Shown here in pieces: positions 17,036 through 25,977 of a DNA stretch of 64,000 nt; position 1 is the first letter of the stretch; each line of letters begins with the position of its first letter. The DNA is from Streptomyces sp. f51 (GTDB taxonomy: Bacteria; Actinomycetota; Actinomycetes; Streptomycetales; Streptomycetaceae): positions 496,001 to 560,000 of the forward strand of contig NZ_CP149798.1 in the NCBI RefSeq assembly GCF_037940415.1, read 5' to 3'. Made by a program: the position numbers and the translations under genes. The notes below the pieces were generated by a model. That model was not told the DNA's origin, ran no database searches, and saw only the letters and a program-made list of their open reading frames with translations.

Positions 17036-19108
17036 TCAACGGTGGGGGGTCCGTTTCGCGTCGGTGCGGTGTCCGCACCTGCGGGCACCGCACCGACACC
17101 GGCTCAGCTGACGTGGACGGTCCAGGCCGTCGAGTACGAACTCGTCAGGGTGGTGCCCGCGGGACGGTAGAAGCGCAGCGTGCCGGTGCCCACGCGGGAG
17201 AACTTCTGGGTGAAGACAGCCGTACCGTCGGCGTTGAGCTTGGTGGCCGGGCCGGTGCTCCAGGTGCCGTCGATCTCCCTCACCTGAAGGTAGATCTTGG
17301 TTCCGGGCGACGTACGGCGTGCTGGTCACGCGGTAGCTGACGGTCTTGCCGTGGTGGACGGCGGTCGTCGGGCTCTTGACGGTGAGCGTCGCCCTGACCT
17401 TGCCCGTCACCGTCGCGCTCGTCGAGGTCGTCCAGGTCAGGTTCTTCGCGGCGGTGACCGCGGCCCAGGTGCCGCTGCGCTTGGCCGTGGTGGTGAAGTG
17501 GGCGGTGCCCTTGCCGTCCGTGGCGGCCTTCGCGACCGTGCTCCACGTCGTGCTGCCCTGGGGCCGGAACTGGAGGGAGACCGCCGCCCCGGCCGCGGGC
17601 TTGCCACCGGTCTGGGTCACGGTGGCGGTCAGGGCCTGCTTGGCACCGTAGGTGGTGAGGGCGGGGCCGCCGAGTTTGGTGGTCGTCGCCGCGAGGACGC
17701 GCAACGGCTGTGTGGTGACGGAGGTGTCCCCGAACTGCGAGACCGTGGTCAGGGCGAACTCGTGCAGGCCGGGCGTGTCCGCCTTCCAGGTCCCGGAGGG
17801 CGGCGCGGGGTAGGAACCGCTGCTGATCGTCTTCCCGTCGACGGTCATCGTCCAGGTCTGCGCGCGGCTGACTCCGTCGTCGGCCGTGGTCGTCGCCTCG
17901 ACCTTCCAGGTCTTGCCGGCGACCGGGAACTCGCCGAAGCCGGAGACCCAGCTCGCGTCGACTCCGGAGACGACGTCGACCGAGGTCCGCACCGTGCCGT
18001 GGGCACCCCGGTTGTCGGTGACGTCGAAGGTGAGCGTGTGCTTGCCGTACGGCACGGTGTTGTCGCCGAGGCTCGCGTAGAGGCGGTCCGGGTAGCCCTC
18101 GTAGGTGAAGTCGGCGACCCGGGACGTGGCGAGGAGCTTGTCGTCCAGCAGGACGCGGGTGGAGACCGGGTAGGCGTAGTTGAGGTTGCGGGGGAACGGC
18201 TGCGCGAGGCTGCCGGGGTACTTGTAATTCAGGGTGACCACGGACGGCAGGCTGTGGGTCACCGGGTCGACCACCGGTGTGACGGTGAATCCGTGGTCGA
18301 CGAGGACGTCCGCCCGCACGGGCACGCCGGCGCGGCCCTCCTCGTCGAAGGCGACCACGTACTGGGACATCCACAGCGTCGAGTAGATCTTGCTGGTGTC
18401 GACAGCGCCCGTCCAGGTGCCGTCGCCCTCCTCGGTCAGCTGGGTGGGCGCGGGCCAGGCCGGGTGGTCGGAGAAGAACTCCACGCGGGAGACACCGCCG
18501 CCACCGTCCCGGGCGACGGCCCGCACCTTCAGTTCACGGTCCGCGCTGAGACCCACCGGCTTGCTGTCGGTCCACGCGTCGTCGCCGGGCAGATCGGGCA
18601 GCGTGACCGTGGGCCGGTGGTTGTCCACGGTGATGTCGGCGGTGGCCGCGGTGGTCGAAGGACGGGCCGTCAGGACCTCGACGCGGATGTCGTTGGCGCC
18701 GTCCTGGACGAGAGGCGTGGCGATCGATCCGGCGCCCGCGAACGGCTTGGTCGCCGCGGTGTCGAGAGCGGCGTGCAGGGTGCACGACGGCAGGCAGTCA
18801 CCGGGGGCGAGGTCGATCCGCCGGCTGACCTCACCGGTTCCCGCGCCGTATCCGGAGACGCTCACCACGGCGGCGTAGGGCTCGGGGCCCGAGTCGGCGG
18901 CGTGCACGGTGAATGTCACGTCGGCGGTCCCCGTCACGATACCGCCGGGGTTCTCGGCGCCCGGGGCGTCGTAGTCGGACGTGACGCCGTCGATGGTGAC
19001 AGCGGGGGTCGCGTCCGCGGCGTCCGCGGAACCGGGGAGGACCACGCCGAGAGCCGCCAGACCGACGGAACCGGCAAGCGCGGCGATGGAGCGTACGGGT
19101 CGTGCCAT
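17036..19108 (-). CDS. Secreted Ig-like repeat protein, 3' end frameshifted
   Basis: Reading from ATG 19108 gives 690 residues: a signal peptide (ALAGSVGLAALGVVLPGSADA), then a string of Ig/cadherin-like beta domains (for example TVTLPDLPGDDAWTDSKPVG, VEFFSDHPAWPAP and, late, LTATVTQTGGKPAAGAAVSL). No enzymatic motif is seen; it is probably a cell-surface or extracellular structural protein. Near 17301-17310 the protein-like sequence moves to another frame: continuing in that frame gives TKIYLQVREIDGTWSTG and a stop at 17104, matching the preceding domain, whereas the uninterrupted frame becomes Arg/His-rich and ends at 17036. So this is a recent frameshift or a sequencing error; the intended product is about 668 residues. 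Confidence 0.75.
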   Translation of the reverse strand: MARPVRSIAALAGSVGLAALGVVLPGSADAADATPAVTIDGVTSDYDAPGAENPGGIVTGTADVTFTVHAADSGPEPYAAVVSVSGYGAGTGEVSRRIDLAPGDCLPSCTLHAALDTAATKPFAGAGSIATPLVQDGANDIRVEVLTARPSTTAATADITVDNHRPTVTLPDLPGDDAWTDSKPVGLSADRELKVRAVARDGGGGVSRVEFFSDHPAWPAPTQLTEEGDGTWTGAVDTSKIYSTLWMSQYVVAFDEEGRAGVPVRADVLVDHGFTVTPVVDPVTHSLPSVVTLNYKYPGSLAQPFPRNLNYAYPVSTRVLLDDKLLATSRVADFTYEGYPDRLYASLGDNTVPYGKHTLTFDVTDNRGAHGTVRTSVDVVSGVDASWVSGFGEFPVAGKTWKVEATTTADDGVSRAQTWTMTVDGKTISSGSYPAPPSGTWKADTPGLHEFALTTVSQFGDTSVTTQPLRVLAATTTKLGGPALTTYGAKQALTATVTQTGGKPAAGAAVSLQFRPQGSTTWSTVAKAATDGKGTAHFTTTAKRSGTWAAVTAAKNLTWTTSTSATVTGKVRATLTVKSPTTAVHHGKTVSYRVTSTPYVARNQDLPSGEGDRRHLEHRPGHQAQRRRYGCLHPEVLPRGHRHAALLPSRGHHPDEFVLDGLDRPRQLSRCRCGARRCGHRTDAKRTPHR

Positions 19109-19253
19109 GTCGTGCGGTCCTTTGTGTGAACCCCGGTAACTGCGCAGGTCAGCGGGGATTTCGCCAGACGATCTGATGATCGGGAGGTGGAGCGTATATC
19201 ACCCCCGTCGGCCGCATGCCACCGGCCTGCGCCCGGCTCGGAACGGCCGGGAC

Positions 19254-19341
19254 CGGCTCACCATCGGCCCGGGACCGGCTCGACATCCGCCCGGGTTCGG
19301 CTCGACATCCGCCCGGGTTCGGCTCGACATCGGCCCGGGCG
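19254..19341. repeat. 22-bp tandem repeat
   Basis: Three near-identical 22-base units begin at 19276, 19298 and 19320 (core GGCTCGACATCCGCCCGGGT), with a degenerate copy before them. They lie in the ~290-base gap between the Ig-like gene start and the kinase stop. No promoter function is evident from sequence alone. Confidence 0.65.
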
Positions 19342-19402
19342 GGTGCCGGGCCAGGACCCTGGCCTCGACGGTCCGGCCCGAGACGGACGGCCGGCTCGGC
19401 CC

Positions 19403-20473
19403 TCAGTCCGCGAAGGCCGGATACCCCGGCAGCGGAGCAACCTCCCAGCCTCCGGCGACCTCACGCAGCAGCGCCCTCATCGTCCGCGCGAACGCGGGGA
19501 ACTCCTCCAGCGTGCCGGCCATCTCCCAGCGGTGCCGCAGGACTTGACGCCGCGTCGGGACGGGACGTCGGGTCCGGTGCAGCGGCGCGTCCTCCACGCT
19601 GCGGGGCAGCAGCCTCACCGTCGCGTCCACCGTCCATACGGCTGTGGCCTGCCGCATTCCGGCCTGCCACACCTCGTCCTCGGCGAGGGCCGGGTACACA
19701 CCGACGACCTCCGCGCGATACGCCTGCTCGATCTCCGCGGCCATTCCGGCCGGCAGCGTGAAGACGCACCAGCAGCTGGAGAAGGGCATCCGGCAGTACG
19801 CGGCCGTCAGGAACACCGACTGGTAGCAGGCCGCTTCGAAGTCGATGAGCCTCAGCCCCTCAGGGGTGAGCAAGTTGTTGTCGGGACAGGTGTCACCCGG
19901 GGTGAAGGCCGGGTACTCGTCCCCACCTGCCGTACCGATCCCGGCCAACTCCTCGCCCAAACCCGGCGGGACCGCGATCCCGGCCCCGTCGAGCAGCGCG
20001 AGCAGATCGGTGGCCCTCTGCGCGATCCACGGCTCGTCCCCCCAGGACAACAGGCCCTTGTCGTACCGGGACCACAGCCGCGTGAGATCGGCACGGCGGT
20101 GCACGGAGGCGGCGGCCAGCCTCCCGAGCCCGCGGGCCCAGGCCAGCAACGCGCTTTCCGCGACCACCGGATCGTTCCCGAGCAGGACGTCCGCCAGAGT
20201 GGGGGCCGTCCCGAGGTCGGCCATGACCAGCAGGGGAACCTCGGGATCCACGCCCAGAACCTTGGGCCCGGCGATCCCGAGGGAGAGCCCGGCGGCCTCG
20301 GCCGTGAAGGCGCGCAGGGACTCCGGCTCGTTGGTGAACGCCTTGACGATCACACTGCCGCCACCCGCCGTCGCACACCGCAGTACGGTGCTGCGCGAGC
20401 TGCCTCCCAGGTCGACCGGGCCGGACAGCTCGACATCCAGCAGTTCACCGGCGGCACGCAGGATCGACTTCAC
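19403..20473 (-). CDS. Aminoglycoside phosphotransferase-like kinase
   Basis: A 356-residue protein with a choline/aminoglycoside kinase fold, started here at GTG 20473 (VKSILRAAGELL); upstream in-frame sequence looks non-coding. Visible motifs are SVIVKAFTNEP (ATP-binding Lys), LLVMADLGTAPTLADVLLG (hinge), FTPGDTCPDNNLL (~250, catalytic loop with Asp and Asn) and LRLIDFEAACYQSVF (metal-binding Asp, DFE in place of DFG). The substrate could be a sugar, choline, antibiotic or other small molecule; nothing nearby decides it. It sits 14 bases after a small membrane-protein remnant on the same strand. Confidence 0.78.
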   Translation of the reverse strand: MKSILRAAGELLDVELSGPVDLGGSSRSTVLRCATAGGGSVIVKAFTNEPESLRAFTAEAAGLSLGIAGPKVLGVDPEVPLLVMADLGTAPTLADVLLGNDPVVAESALLAWARGLGRLAAASVHRRADLTRLWSRYDKGLLSWGDEPWIAQRATDLLALLDGAGIAVPPGLGEELAGIGTAGGDEYPAFTPGDTCPDNNLLTPEGLRLIDFEAACYQSVFLTAAYCRMPFSSCWCVFTLPAGMAAEIEQAYRAEVVGVYPALAEDEVWQAGMRQATAVWTVDATVRLLPRSVEDAPLHRTRRPVPTRRQVLRHRWEMAGTLEEFPAFARTMRALLREVAGGWEVAPLPGYPAFAD

Positions 20474-20487
20474 CCGGGCAGTCTGCC

Positions 20488-20733
20488 TCAGCGCAGAGTG
20501 CCGTACACGACGCTCGGACAGGTCGCGGCGAACGCCCATACGAAGGTGTTCAGCCGCATGAAGGCCGAGGCGCCCAGGCGCCACGCGAGCGCGAGCGCCA
20601 GGACCGCGCACGTCGGGCGCGGCTCGGCGAAGGCCGCGGTGACGTACGCGCAGCACGCCCGCCCCGCCACGAACCACAGGAACGCCTGCCGCGAACCGTC
20701 GGTGCCGATCACCCTGGCGCAGATCCCGGCCAC
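20488..20733 (-). pseudogene. Small hydrophobic ORF, probable remnant of an HTTM-like membrane protein
   Basis: From GTG 20733 the frame codes 81 residues with two hydrophobic stretches (QAFLWFVAGRACCAYVTAAF and FMRLNTFVWAFAATCPSVVY). The protein-like frame extends further upstream without a start codon (residues YSNSPYGTDGADQLSLIIF, to about 20800) until a TAA. The pattern resembles the two ends of an HTTM/thiol-oxidase-type membrane protein with its middle missing, which I infer from memory of the family rather than from a search. It may still be expressed as a short membrane peptide ahead of the kinase. Confidence 0.4.
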
Positions 20734-20894
20734 GAAAATGATCAGCGAGAGCTGGTCCGCGCCGTCGGTCCCGTACGGAGAGTTCGAGTAAAGTTCCGGA
20801 ATGCCTTATTTGTGGCCCAGGATGTCGGGAACGACCCGCCCGCTCCGGCGACCGCCCCTGCTCGGCCGGGGGAAGTAAGCGGAAGGCTTGGGAC

Positions 20895-22016
20895 ATGGCC
20901 CTTCGAGCACAGCTGGACTTGCGGCGTTCCTGGCGGCCGGGTCACGCGCCCGCACTGCTGGTGATCCCGTTGGTGCTGATCGTCACGGTCTGTGTGGTGG
21001 ATGTCCTGTCCCCGCCGCACATCCACCTGGGCCCGCTCCTCGTGGCGGCGCCCGCGCTCACGGTGGCGTTCGCCGGTGCGCGCGTCACCGCGCTGATGGG
21101 AGCGCTCGCGGTGGCGGCCCAGGTGCTGATCGGCGCGCTCAGAGGAGTCCTGGCCACCGCCAACGTCATGGCCCAGATCGCCGCCCTGATCATCGTCTCC
21201 GTCGTCTGCGTCACCATCTGCGTGGTGCGGGACCGGAGCGAGCGGCAGTTGCTCCGGGTGCGGTCGGTGGCCGCGGCGGCGCAGAGCGTGCTGTTGCGGC
21301 CGTTGCCCACGCGGGCGGGCCCGCTGCGGATCGCCGGCCTGTACATTCCCGCCGAGGAGGAGGCCGACCTGGGCGGAGACCTGTACGCGGCCGCCCGGAC
21401 CATCCACCACAGCACCCGGCTCCTCATCGGTGACGTGCGCGGCAACGGCCTGGCCGCGATCAGCAACTCCGCCCTGCTCCTCGGCGCCTTCCGCGCGGCC
21501 GCCCATCGGCAGGCCACCCTTCCGCGTCTCGCCGTCCACCTGGACGCCGCGTTCCGCTGGGACACCAGCCAGTGGCGATCGCCGACGGAACAGGACACCA
21601 ACGAGGACTTCGCCACCGCCATCCTGCTCGACATCCCCGACCACGAACCGGTCGTCCACCTCATCACCTGCGGCCACCCGCCCCCGCTCCTCCTGCGCGG
21701 GAATGAACTCACCCCTCTCACGGCCGACGCGAGCCACCTCCCGATCGGCTTCGGCGGGGCCTTCGGCGTCGCCGCCTACGACGTCCAGACCTTCCCGTTC
21801 GAGGTCGGCGACCTCCTGCTGCTCTACACGGACGGCGTCATCGAGGCCCGCGACGGCGAGGGGCTCTTCTACCCCTTCGCCGAACGGGCGCCGCGATGGA
21901 CGAAGGACGACCCCGACGAACTCCTGCGCCGCCTCCAGGACGACCTGCTGCTCCACGTGGACGGCCACCTCGGCGACGACGCGGCCGTCGTCGCGATCCG
22001 CCGCCTGGCGGTCTGA
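20895..22016 (+). CDS. Membrane-anchored SpoIIE-type PP2C serine phosphatase
   Basis: A 373-residue protein starting at ATG 20895. Residues ~18-110 contain three or four transmembrane helices (ALLVIPLVLIVTVCVV; IAALIIVSVVCVTICVV). The cytoplasmic part is a SpoIIE/RsbU domain (~140-370): AGLYIPAEEEADLGGDLYAA, LLIGDVRGNGLAA (metal-binding Asp-Gly), TCGHPPPLLLRG, LLLYTDGVIEARDGEG and GDDAAVVAIRRL. These phosphatases dephosphorylate anti-anti-sigma factors and so feed stress or developmental sigma regulation in Streptomyces. There is no kinase/STAS partner next to it. The membrane segment lacks an obvious sensor domain. Confidence 0.92.
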   Translation: MALRAQLDLRRSWRPGHAPALLVIPLVLIVTVCVVDVLSPPHIHLGPLLVAAPALTVAFAGARVTALMGALAVAAQVLIGALRGVLATANVMAQIAALIIVSVVCVTICVVRDRSERQLLRVRSVAAAAQSVLLRPLPTRAGPLRIAGLYIPAEEEADLGGDLYAAARTIHHSTRLLIGDVRGNGLAAISNSALLLGAFRAAAHRQATLPRLAVHLDAAFRWDTSQWRSPTEQDTNEDFATAILLDIPDHEPVVHLITCGHPPPLLLRGNELTPLTADASHLPIGFGGAFGVAAYDVQTFPFEVGDLLLLYTDGVIEARDGEGLFYPFAERAPRWTKDDPDELLRRLQDDLLLHVDGHLGDDAAVVAIRRLAV

Positions 22017-22113
22017 TCCCGGCCGTCCGCGGCGACAGAGGCCTTTGCCCCGACATCGGGGGCTCCCCGCCGCCCGCGAGCCGCCGGTGCCACCGCAGGC
22101 CGGAGCTCCGGCT

Positions 22114-24177
22114 TCACAGGGCGTCGGCGTCCAGGAGGACGTCGGGGGCGATGTGGGCGCCGAGGACCTCGCGGTAGAGGGCGACTTCGGCCAGCAGGGA
22201 GCGGCGGACGCTGTCGGCGCGGCGGAAGCCGTGTCCCTCGCCCTCGAAGAGCAGGAAGCGGTGCCACACACCTTGTTCCGCCAGGCTGTCCACGATGCAG
22301 GTGGCCTGGTCCGGGCGGCAGATGAAATCGTCCGCGCCCTGGAGCATCACCAGCGGCACGGTGATGCGGTCGGCGTTCGCGGCGGGTGAGATCTTGTCGA
22401 ACAGGGCCTGGTCCCGAGGGAGGACGCCGACGAGGGTGTCGACGTAGCGGGACTCGAAGTCGTGGGTCTGCCCGGCCCGCCATCGTGCCGGGTCGCTGAT
22501 CGGGTAGAGGACCGTGCCCGCGCAGAAGACATCGGTGTGGGCCAGACAGGCCAGGGTGGTCCAGCCGCCGGCCGAGCCGCCCCGCACGGCCGTACGGGCG
22601 GGATCCGCCAGGCCCTCGACGGCCAGGGCGCGGGCGACGGTGACACAGTCGTCGACGTCCACCGTTCCCCACTGGCCGCGCAGCCGGTCGCGGTACGCCC
22701 TGCCGTAGCCGGTGGAGCCGCCGTAGTCGACGTCGGCGACGGTGAAGCCGCGGCTGGTGAAGAAGGAGTACTCCAGGTCGGCGGTGACCCCGGTGGAACT
22801 CGTCGGGCCGCCGTGGACCTGCACCAGCAGGGGCGGCAGTTCGCCCTCGGCCGCGGTGGCGGTGGGGTGAGTGGGCCGGTGCAGCACGAAGTGGACGGGG
22901 CGGCCCTGCGCGTCGTGGACGGTGCGGCGCTCGGGCCGGGGCTGCCAAGGGGCCAGCGGGTCCTCGGACTTGGGCCTGGCACGGCGGGCCGGGCCGGAGC
23001 CGGGGGCCAGGGGCACCGACAGCAGGGCGGAGCCGAGGGCCGGGTCGGCGGCGCGGACCAGGATCCGTTCGCCGTCCGACCAGAGGTCGCCCGCGAAGCT
23101 GCTCCAGCCGTGGGCGAGTTCGGTCAGTGCGCCGTCCTCGGGCGACCAACGGGACAGCCGCTGCGGGCCGTTGCCGTGCGGCAGCACCACCCCGTACGGC
23201 GTCACCGCGAACCAGCTCGCGCCGACGCGCCAGACCGGGCCGGCGCAATCCTCCTGGAGGGGAAGGACGTTGGTGATCGCCGTGGGTGTCGGCCGGCCGG
23301 TGGCCAGGTCGACGCGGTGCAGGTTCCACCAGCCGTCCGGGTCCGCCATGGCGTAGAGCGTGTCGGGACCCGCCCACGCGGCCTGGGAGACGGAGACCTC
23401 GGCACCTTCGTGGCTGCCGCCGAGCAGCCGGACCGGCTCGCCGGCGACGCCGTCGTGCAGCTCGGCGACCATCAACTCCGAGCTGTCCCACGGCATATGG
23501 GGGTGGTCCCAGCCGATCCAGGTGAGCCTCCCGCCGTCCGGGGAGAGCCGGTGCCCGCAGAGGAAGTGGTGCGAGCGGGCCACCACGCGCAGCGCGCCGG
23601 GGTCGTCGGCGGCGGCACCGGACAGCGGTACGGCGACGATCTCGCGAACGGTGCGGGGTGCCGGGTCGGCGTCGTGCTCTCCCGTGGCGGCGCGGGTGGT
23701 CTCCCGTACGCACCACACCTCGGTCCCGTCCGGTCCGGTCACCGGGTCGGCCCAGCAGGTCTCCCGGTCGGGCGGGTCGGCCGGGGTGAGCGGCACGGGC
23801 ACCGGGAACGCGTCGTCCTCGGCGACCCCGAGACGGGGTACCTCGGCGCCGTACAACCGCTGGTCGCGGTGGTCGGTGAAGACCAGCAGGTGGTTGCCTG
23901 TGGGCGAGTCGGCGGCGCGCACCCAGTAGGGCTTGCCGCCGTAGCCGAGGGAGCGGTTGCGTACGGAGACGCCGGGGGCGAGCACCTGGACGGGGTCCTC
24001 GTGGCCGGGGGCGTTGCGCAGCAGCCGTACGGTCGCGGTGGCCGGGTCGGAGGCGCACCACCAGTTCTCCTCGCCGGCCCCGGAGGGCCAGGAGGTGGAT
24101 CCGGAGGCGTCGGCGACCGCTTCGGCGGTGATCGGGGACGGCCAGGTGCCGTAGGGCAGGTGGGGCTCGGTGGACAT
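22114..24177 (-). CDS. S9-family prolyl-oligopeptidase-type peptidase
   Basis: A 687-residue cytoplasmic peptidase from ATG 24177 (GGAG site upstream). Residues 1-~400 form a beta-propeller-like domain (for example GGRLTWIGWDHPHMPWD, ERILVRAADPALG). Residues ~430-687 are the alpha/beta hydrolase: LLVQVHGGPTSSTG, nucleophile Ser in RGGSAGGWTTL, Asp in LQGADDFICRPDQ, and His in FEGEGHGFRRAD. Such dipeptidyl aminopeptidase/acylaminoacyl-peptidase proteins trim short peptides. The gene lies next to a peptide-catabolism block (24.6-40.9 kb), which fits, though it has its own upstream region. Confidence 0.92.
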   Translation of the reverse strand: MSTEPHLPYGTWPSPITAEAVADASGSTSWPSGAGEENWWCASDPATATVRLLRNAPGHEDPVQVLAPGVSVRNRSLGYGGKPYWVRAADSPTGNHLLVFTDHRDQRLYGAEVPRLGVAEDDAFPVPVPLTPADPPDRETCWADPVTGPDGTEVWCVRETTRAATGEHDADPAPRTVREIVAVPLSGAAADDPGALRVVARSHHFLCGHRLSPDGGRLTWIGWDHPHMPWDSSELMVAELHDGVAGEPVRLLGGSHEGAEVSVSQAAWAGPDTLYAMADPDGWWNLHRVDLATGRPTPTAITNVLPLQEDCAGPVWRVGASWFAVTPYGVVLPHGNGPQRLSRWSPEDGALTELAHGWSSFAGDLWSDGERILVRAADPALGSALLSVPLAPGSGPARRARPKSEDPLAPWQPRPERRTVHDAQGRPVHFVLHRPTHPTATAAEGELPPLLVQVHGGPTSSTGVTADLEYSFFTSRGFTVADVDYGGSTGYGRAYRDRLRGQWGTVDVDDCVTVARALAVEGLADPARTAVRGGSAGGWTTLACLAHTDVFCAGTVLYPISDPARWRAGQTHDFESRYVDTLVGVLPRDQALFDKISPAANADRITVPLVMLQGADDFICRPDQATCIVDSLAEQGVWHRFLLFEGEGHGFRRADSVRRSLLAEVALYREVLGAHIAPDVLLDADAL

Positions 24178-24587
24178 GGGGTGACTCCGAGTACGGGAAG
24201 GGAAGTTGGGCGGCGGGGCGGGCGCGGGCTTCTGGCTGCTTGGGGGAGGTGGTGCGTGCGGGCTTCGGTTGCCGGGGCGGAGGCCGTCGGTGCGGGGCGC
24301 CGGACTGCCGTGGGCGGAGACCGTGGATCCGGTCACCGGCCCCTGGGGAAGCTCCCTGAGCAAGGTCCCTGGGGGAAGCTCCCTGAGGCCGGCCCTGAGG
24401 GAGGTCCCTGGGGTCCTGCGGGGAAGGCCCTGAGGCCGGGCCGGTGTGTCGACCCGCCCCGGGGCCGGGGTCGGTGTGCCGACCCCGGCGGTGCCCGCAG
24501 AAGCCGTACGCGCTCCACGTGAGCGACAGGCGTGCCCGGATCCGGAGGAAAGGCGGCGGGCCCCGGGACACGGGAGCCCCGCCGGGG
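24178..24587. repeat. 410-bp gene-free spacer with CCCTGGGG/CCCTGAG repeats
   Basis: No convincing coding sequence. From about 24341 to 24430 a ~26-base GC-rich element recurs: CCCTGGGGAAGCTCCCTGAG at 24341-24360 and a near copy at 24367-24387, followed by further GGTCCCTGGGG and CCCTGAGGCCGG pieces. The stretch can fold extensively and may end the lysA transcript or lead the S9 peptidase mRNA. Confidence 0.5.
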
Positions 24588-25973
24588 TCACCCGGCGGTC
24601 AACTGCACCGGCTCGCCATGGGCGTCGCGGCGGCGCAGGTCCTCCGGGGTCTCCCGGCGGACCATGAGGCGAGCCCGGCCGTCGCGCACGGCGACGACCG
24701 CGGGCCGGGGCTGCGCGTTGTAGTTGCTGGCCATGGCGTGGTGGTAGGCGCCGGTGGCGGGGACCGCGAGGAGGTCCCCGGCGGCGATGTCGTTCGGCAG
24801 GGCGATGTCGGGCACGACGACGTCCCCGCTCTCGCAGTGCCGGCCGACGACGGCGGCGTGCACGGGTTCGCCCCCGGCGGTCCGGTTCGCGGTCCACGCG
24901 GTGTAGCGGGCCAGGTAGAGGGAGGGCCGCAGGGCGTCGCTCATGCCGCCGTCGACGGAGACGAAGCGGCGGCGCAGCCCGTCCTTGACCGCACCCACGC
25001 GGTAGAGCGTCACTCCGGCGGTGCCGATCATCGAGCGGCCGGGTTCGACGGCGAGGCGGACCGGCGACCCGGGCAGCGCCCGGGCCAGTCCGGCGCGCAG
25101 CGCGGCGGTGAACTCGGCCGGTTCCAGGCGCGGTTGGCCAGGCAGGTAGGGGATTCCGGCGCCGCCGCCGAGGTCGATCTCGTCGACGGTGATGCCGTGC
25201 CGTTCGGCGAGCGCGGCGACGAAGGCGCCGACCCGTTCGGCGGCGAGGGTCAGCCCCTCGGTCGCGGTGATCTGTGAGCCTATGTGGGAGTGCACACCGG
25301 CCAGCCGCAGGGCGGGGCGGTCGGCGACGGCGAGGACGGCGCGTTCGGCGTGGCCGCCCCGGACCGGGAAGCCGAACTTGACGTCGTCGCCGCCGGTGGC
25401 CATGTAGTCGTGGGTCTCGGCCGCCACACCGGGGGCGATACGGACGTACACGTCCTGGACACGGCCGGCCGCCGCGGCGGCGGTGGCGAGCCGGTCGATC
25501 TCCTCCAGGCAGTCGACGACCACGACGCCGACGCCGTGCGCGACGGCGGCCTCCAGTTCCGCGACGGACTTGTTGTTGCCGTGGAAGACGATCCGGGCGG
25601 GGTCGAAGCCGGTGTCGGCGGCCATCCGGAGCTCACCTCCGCTGCACACGTCCAGGTGCAGTCCCTCGGAGTCGACCCAGCGGACCATCTCGGCGCACAG
25701 GAACGCCTTGGAGGCGTAGTGGACCCGATCCGCGCCGGATGCGCTCCAACTCCTGGCGCGATGGCGGAAGTCGGCCTCGTCCACCACGTACAGCGCGGTA
25801 CCCACGGCCTCGGCCAGGTCGTCCAGGGCGACGCCGCCCACGTGCAGCCGGCCCTCGACCGTCCTGGCGGTCAGGGGCCACACCTCGGGCGCGGTTTCCG
25901 GGGAGGCCGCCGGGGCCAGTCCGTCGGGCAGTTGGGTCCCTGCGGGGGCGGACAGGGATGCGGCGGTGGTCAC
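24588..25973 (-). CDS. lysA: Diaminopimelate decarboxylase-type enzyme
   Basis: A 461-residue PLP fold-III decarboxylase, starting at GTG 25973 four bases after the stop of the XRE-cupin gene, so the two form an operon. Motifs: VHYASKAFLC with PLP Lys89, LDVCSGGELRMAAD, FHGNNKSVAELEAAV, VHSHIGSQI, DLGGGAGIPY, VAVEPGRSMIGTAG and the other-subunit cysteine in GRHCESGD, all as in LysA. It removes CO2 from meso-DAP to give L-lysine. Because Streptomyces carry a biosynthetic lysA elsewhere near thrA/hom (general knowledge), this copy beside peptide uptake and LD-carboxypeptidase genes may instead degrade DAP released from wall peptides. Confidence 0.9.
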   Translation of the reverse strand: MTTAASLSAPAGTQLPDGLAPAASPETAPEVWPLTARTVEGRLHVGGVALDDLAEAVGTALYVVDEADFRHRARSWSASGADRVHYASKAFLCAEMVRWVDSEGLHLDVCSGGELRMAADTGFDPARIVFHGNNKSVAELEAAVAHGVGVVVVDCLEEIDRLATAAAAAGRVQDVYVRIAPGVAAETHDYMATGGDDVKFGFPVRGGHAERAVLAVADRPALRLAGVHSHIGSQITATEGLTLAAERVGAFVAALAERHGITVDEIDLGGGAGIPYLPGQPRLEPAEFTAALRAGLARALPGSPVRLAVEPGRSMIGTAGVTLYRVGAVKDGLRRRFVSVDGGMSDALRPSLYLARYTAWTANRTAGGEPVHAAVVGRHCESGDVVVPDIALPNDIAAGDLLAVPATGAYHHAMASNYNAQPRPAVVAVRDGRARLMVRRETPEDLRRRDAHGEPVQLTAG

Positions 25974-25977
25974 GGGC

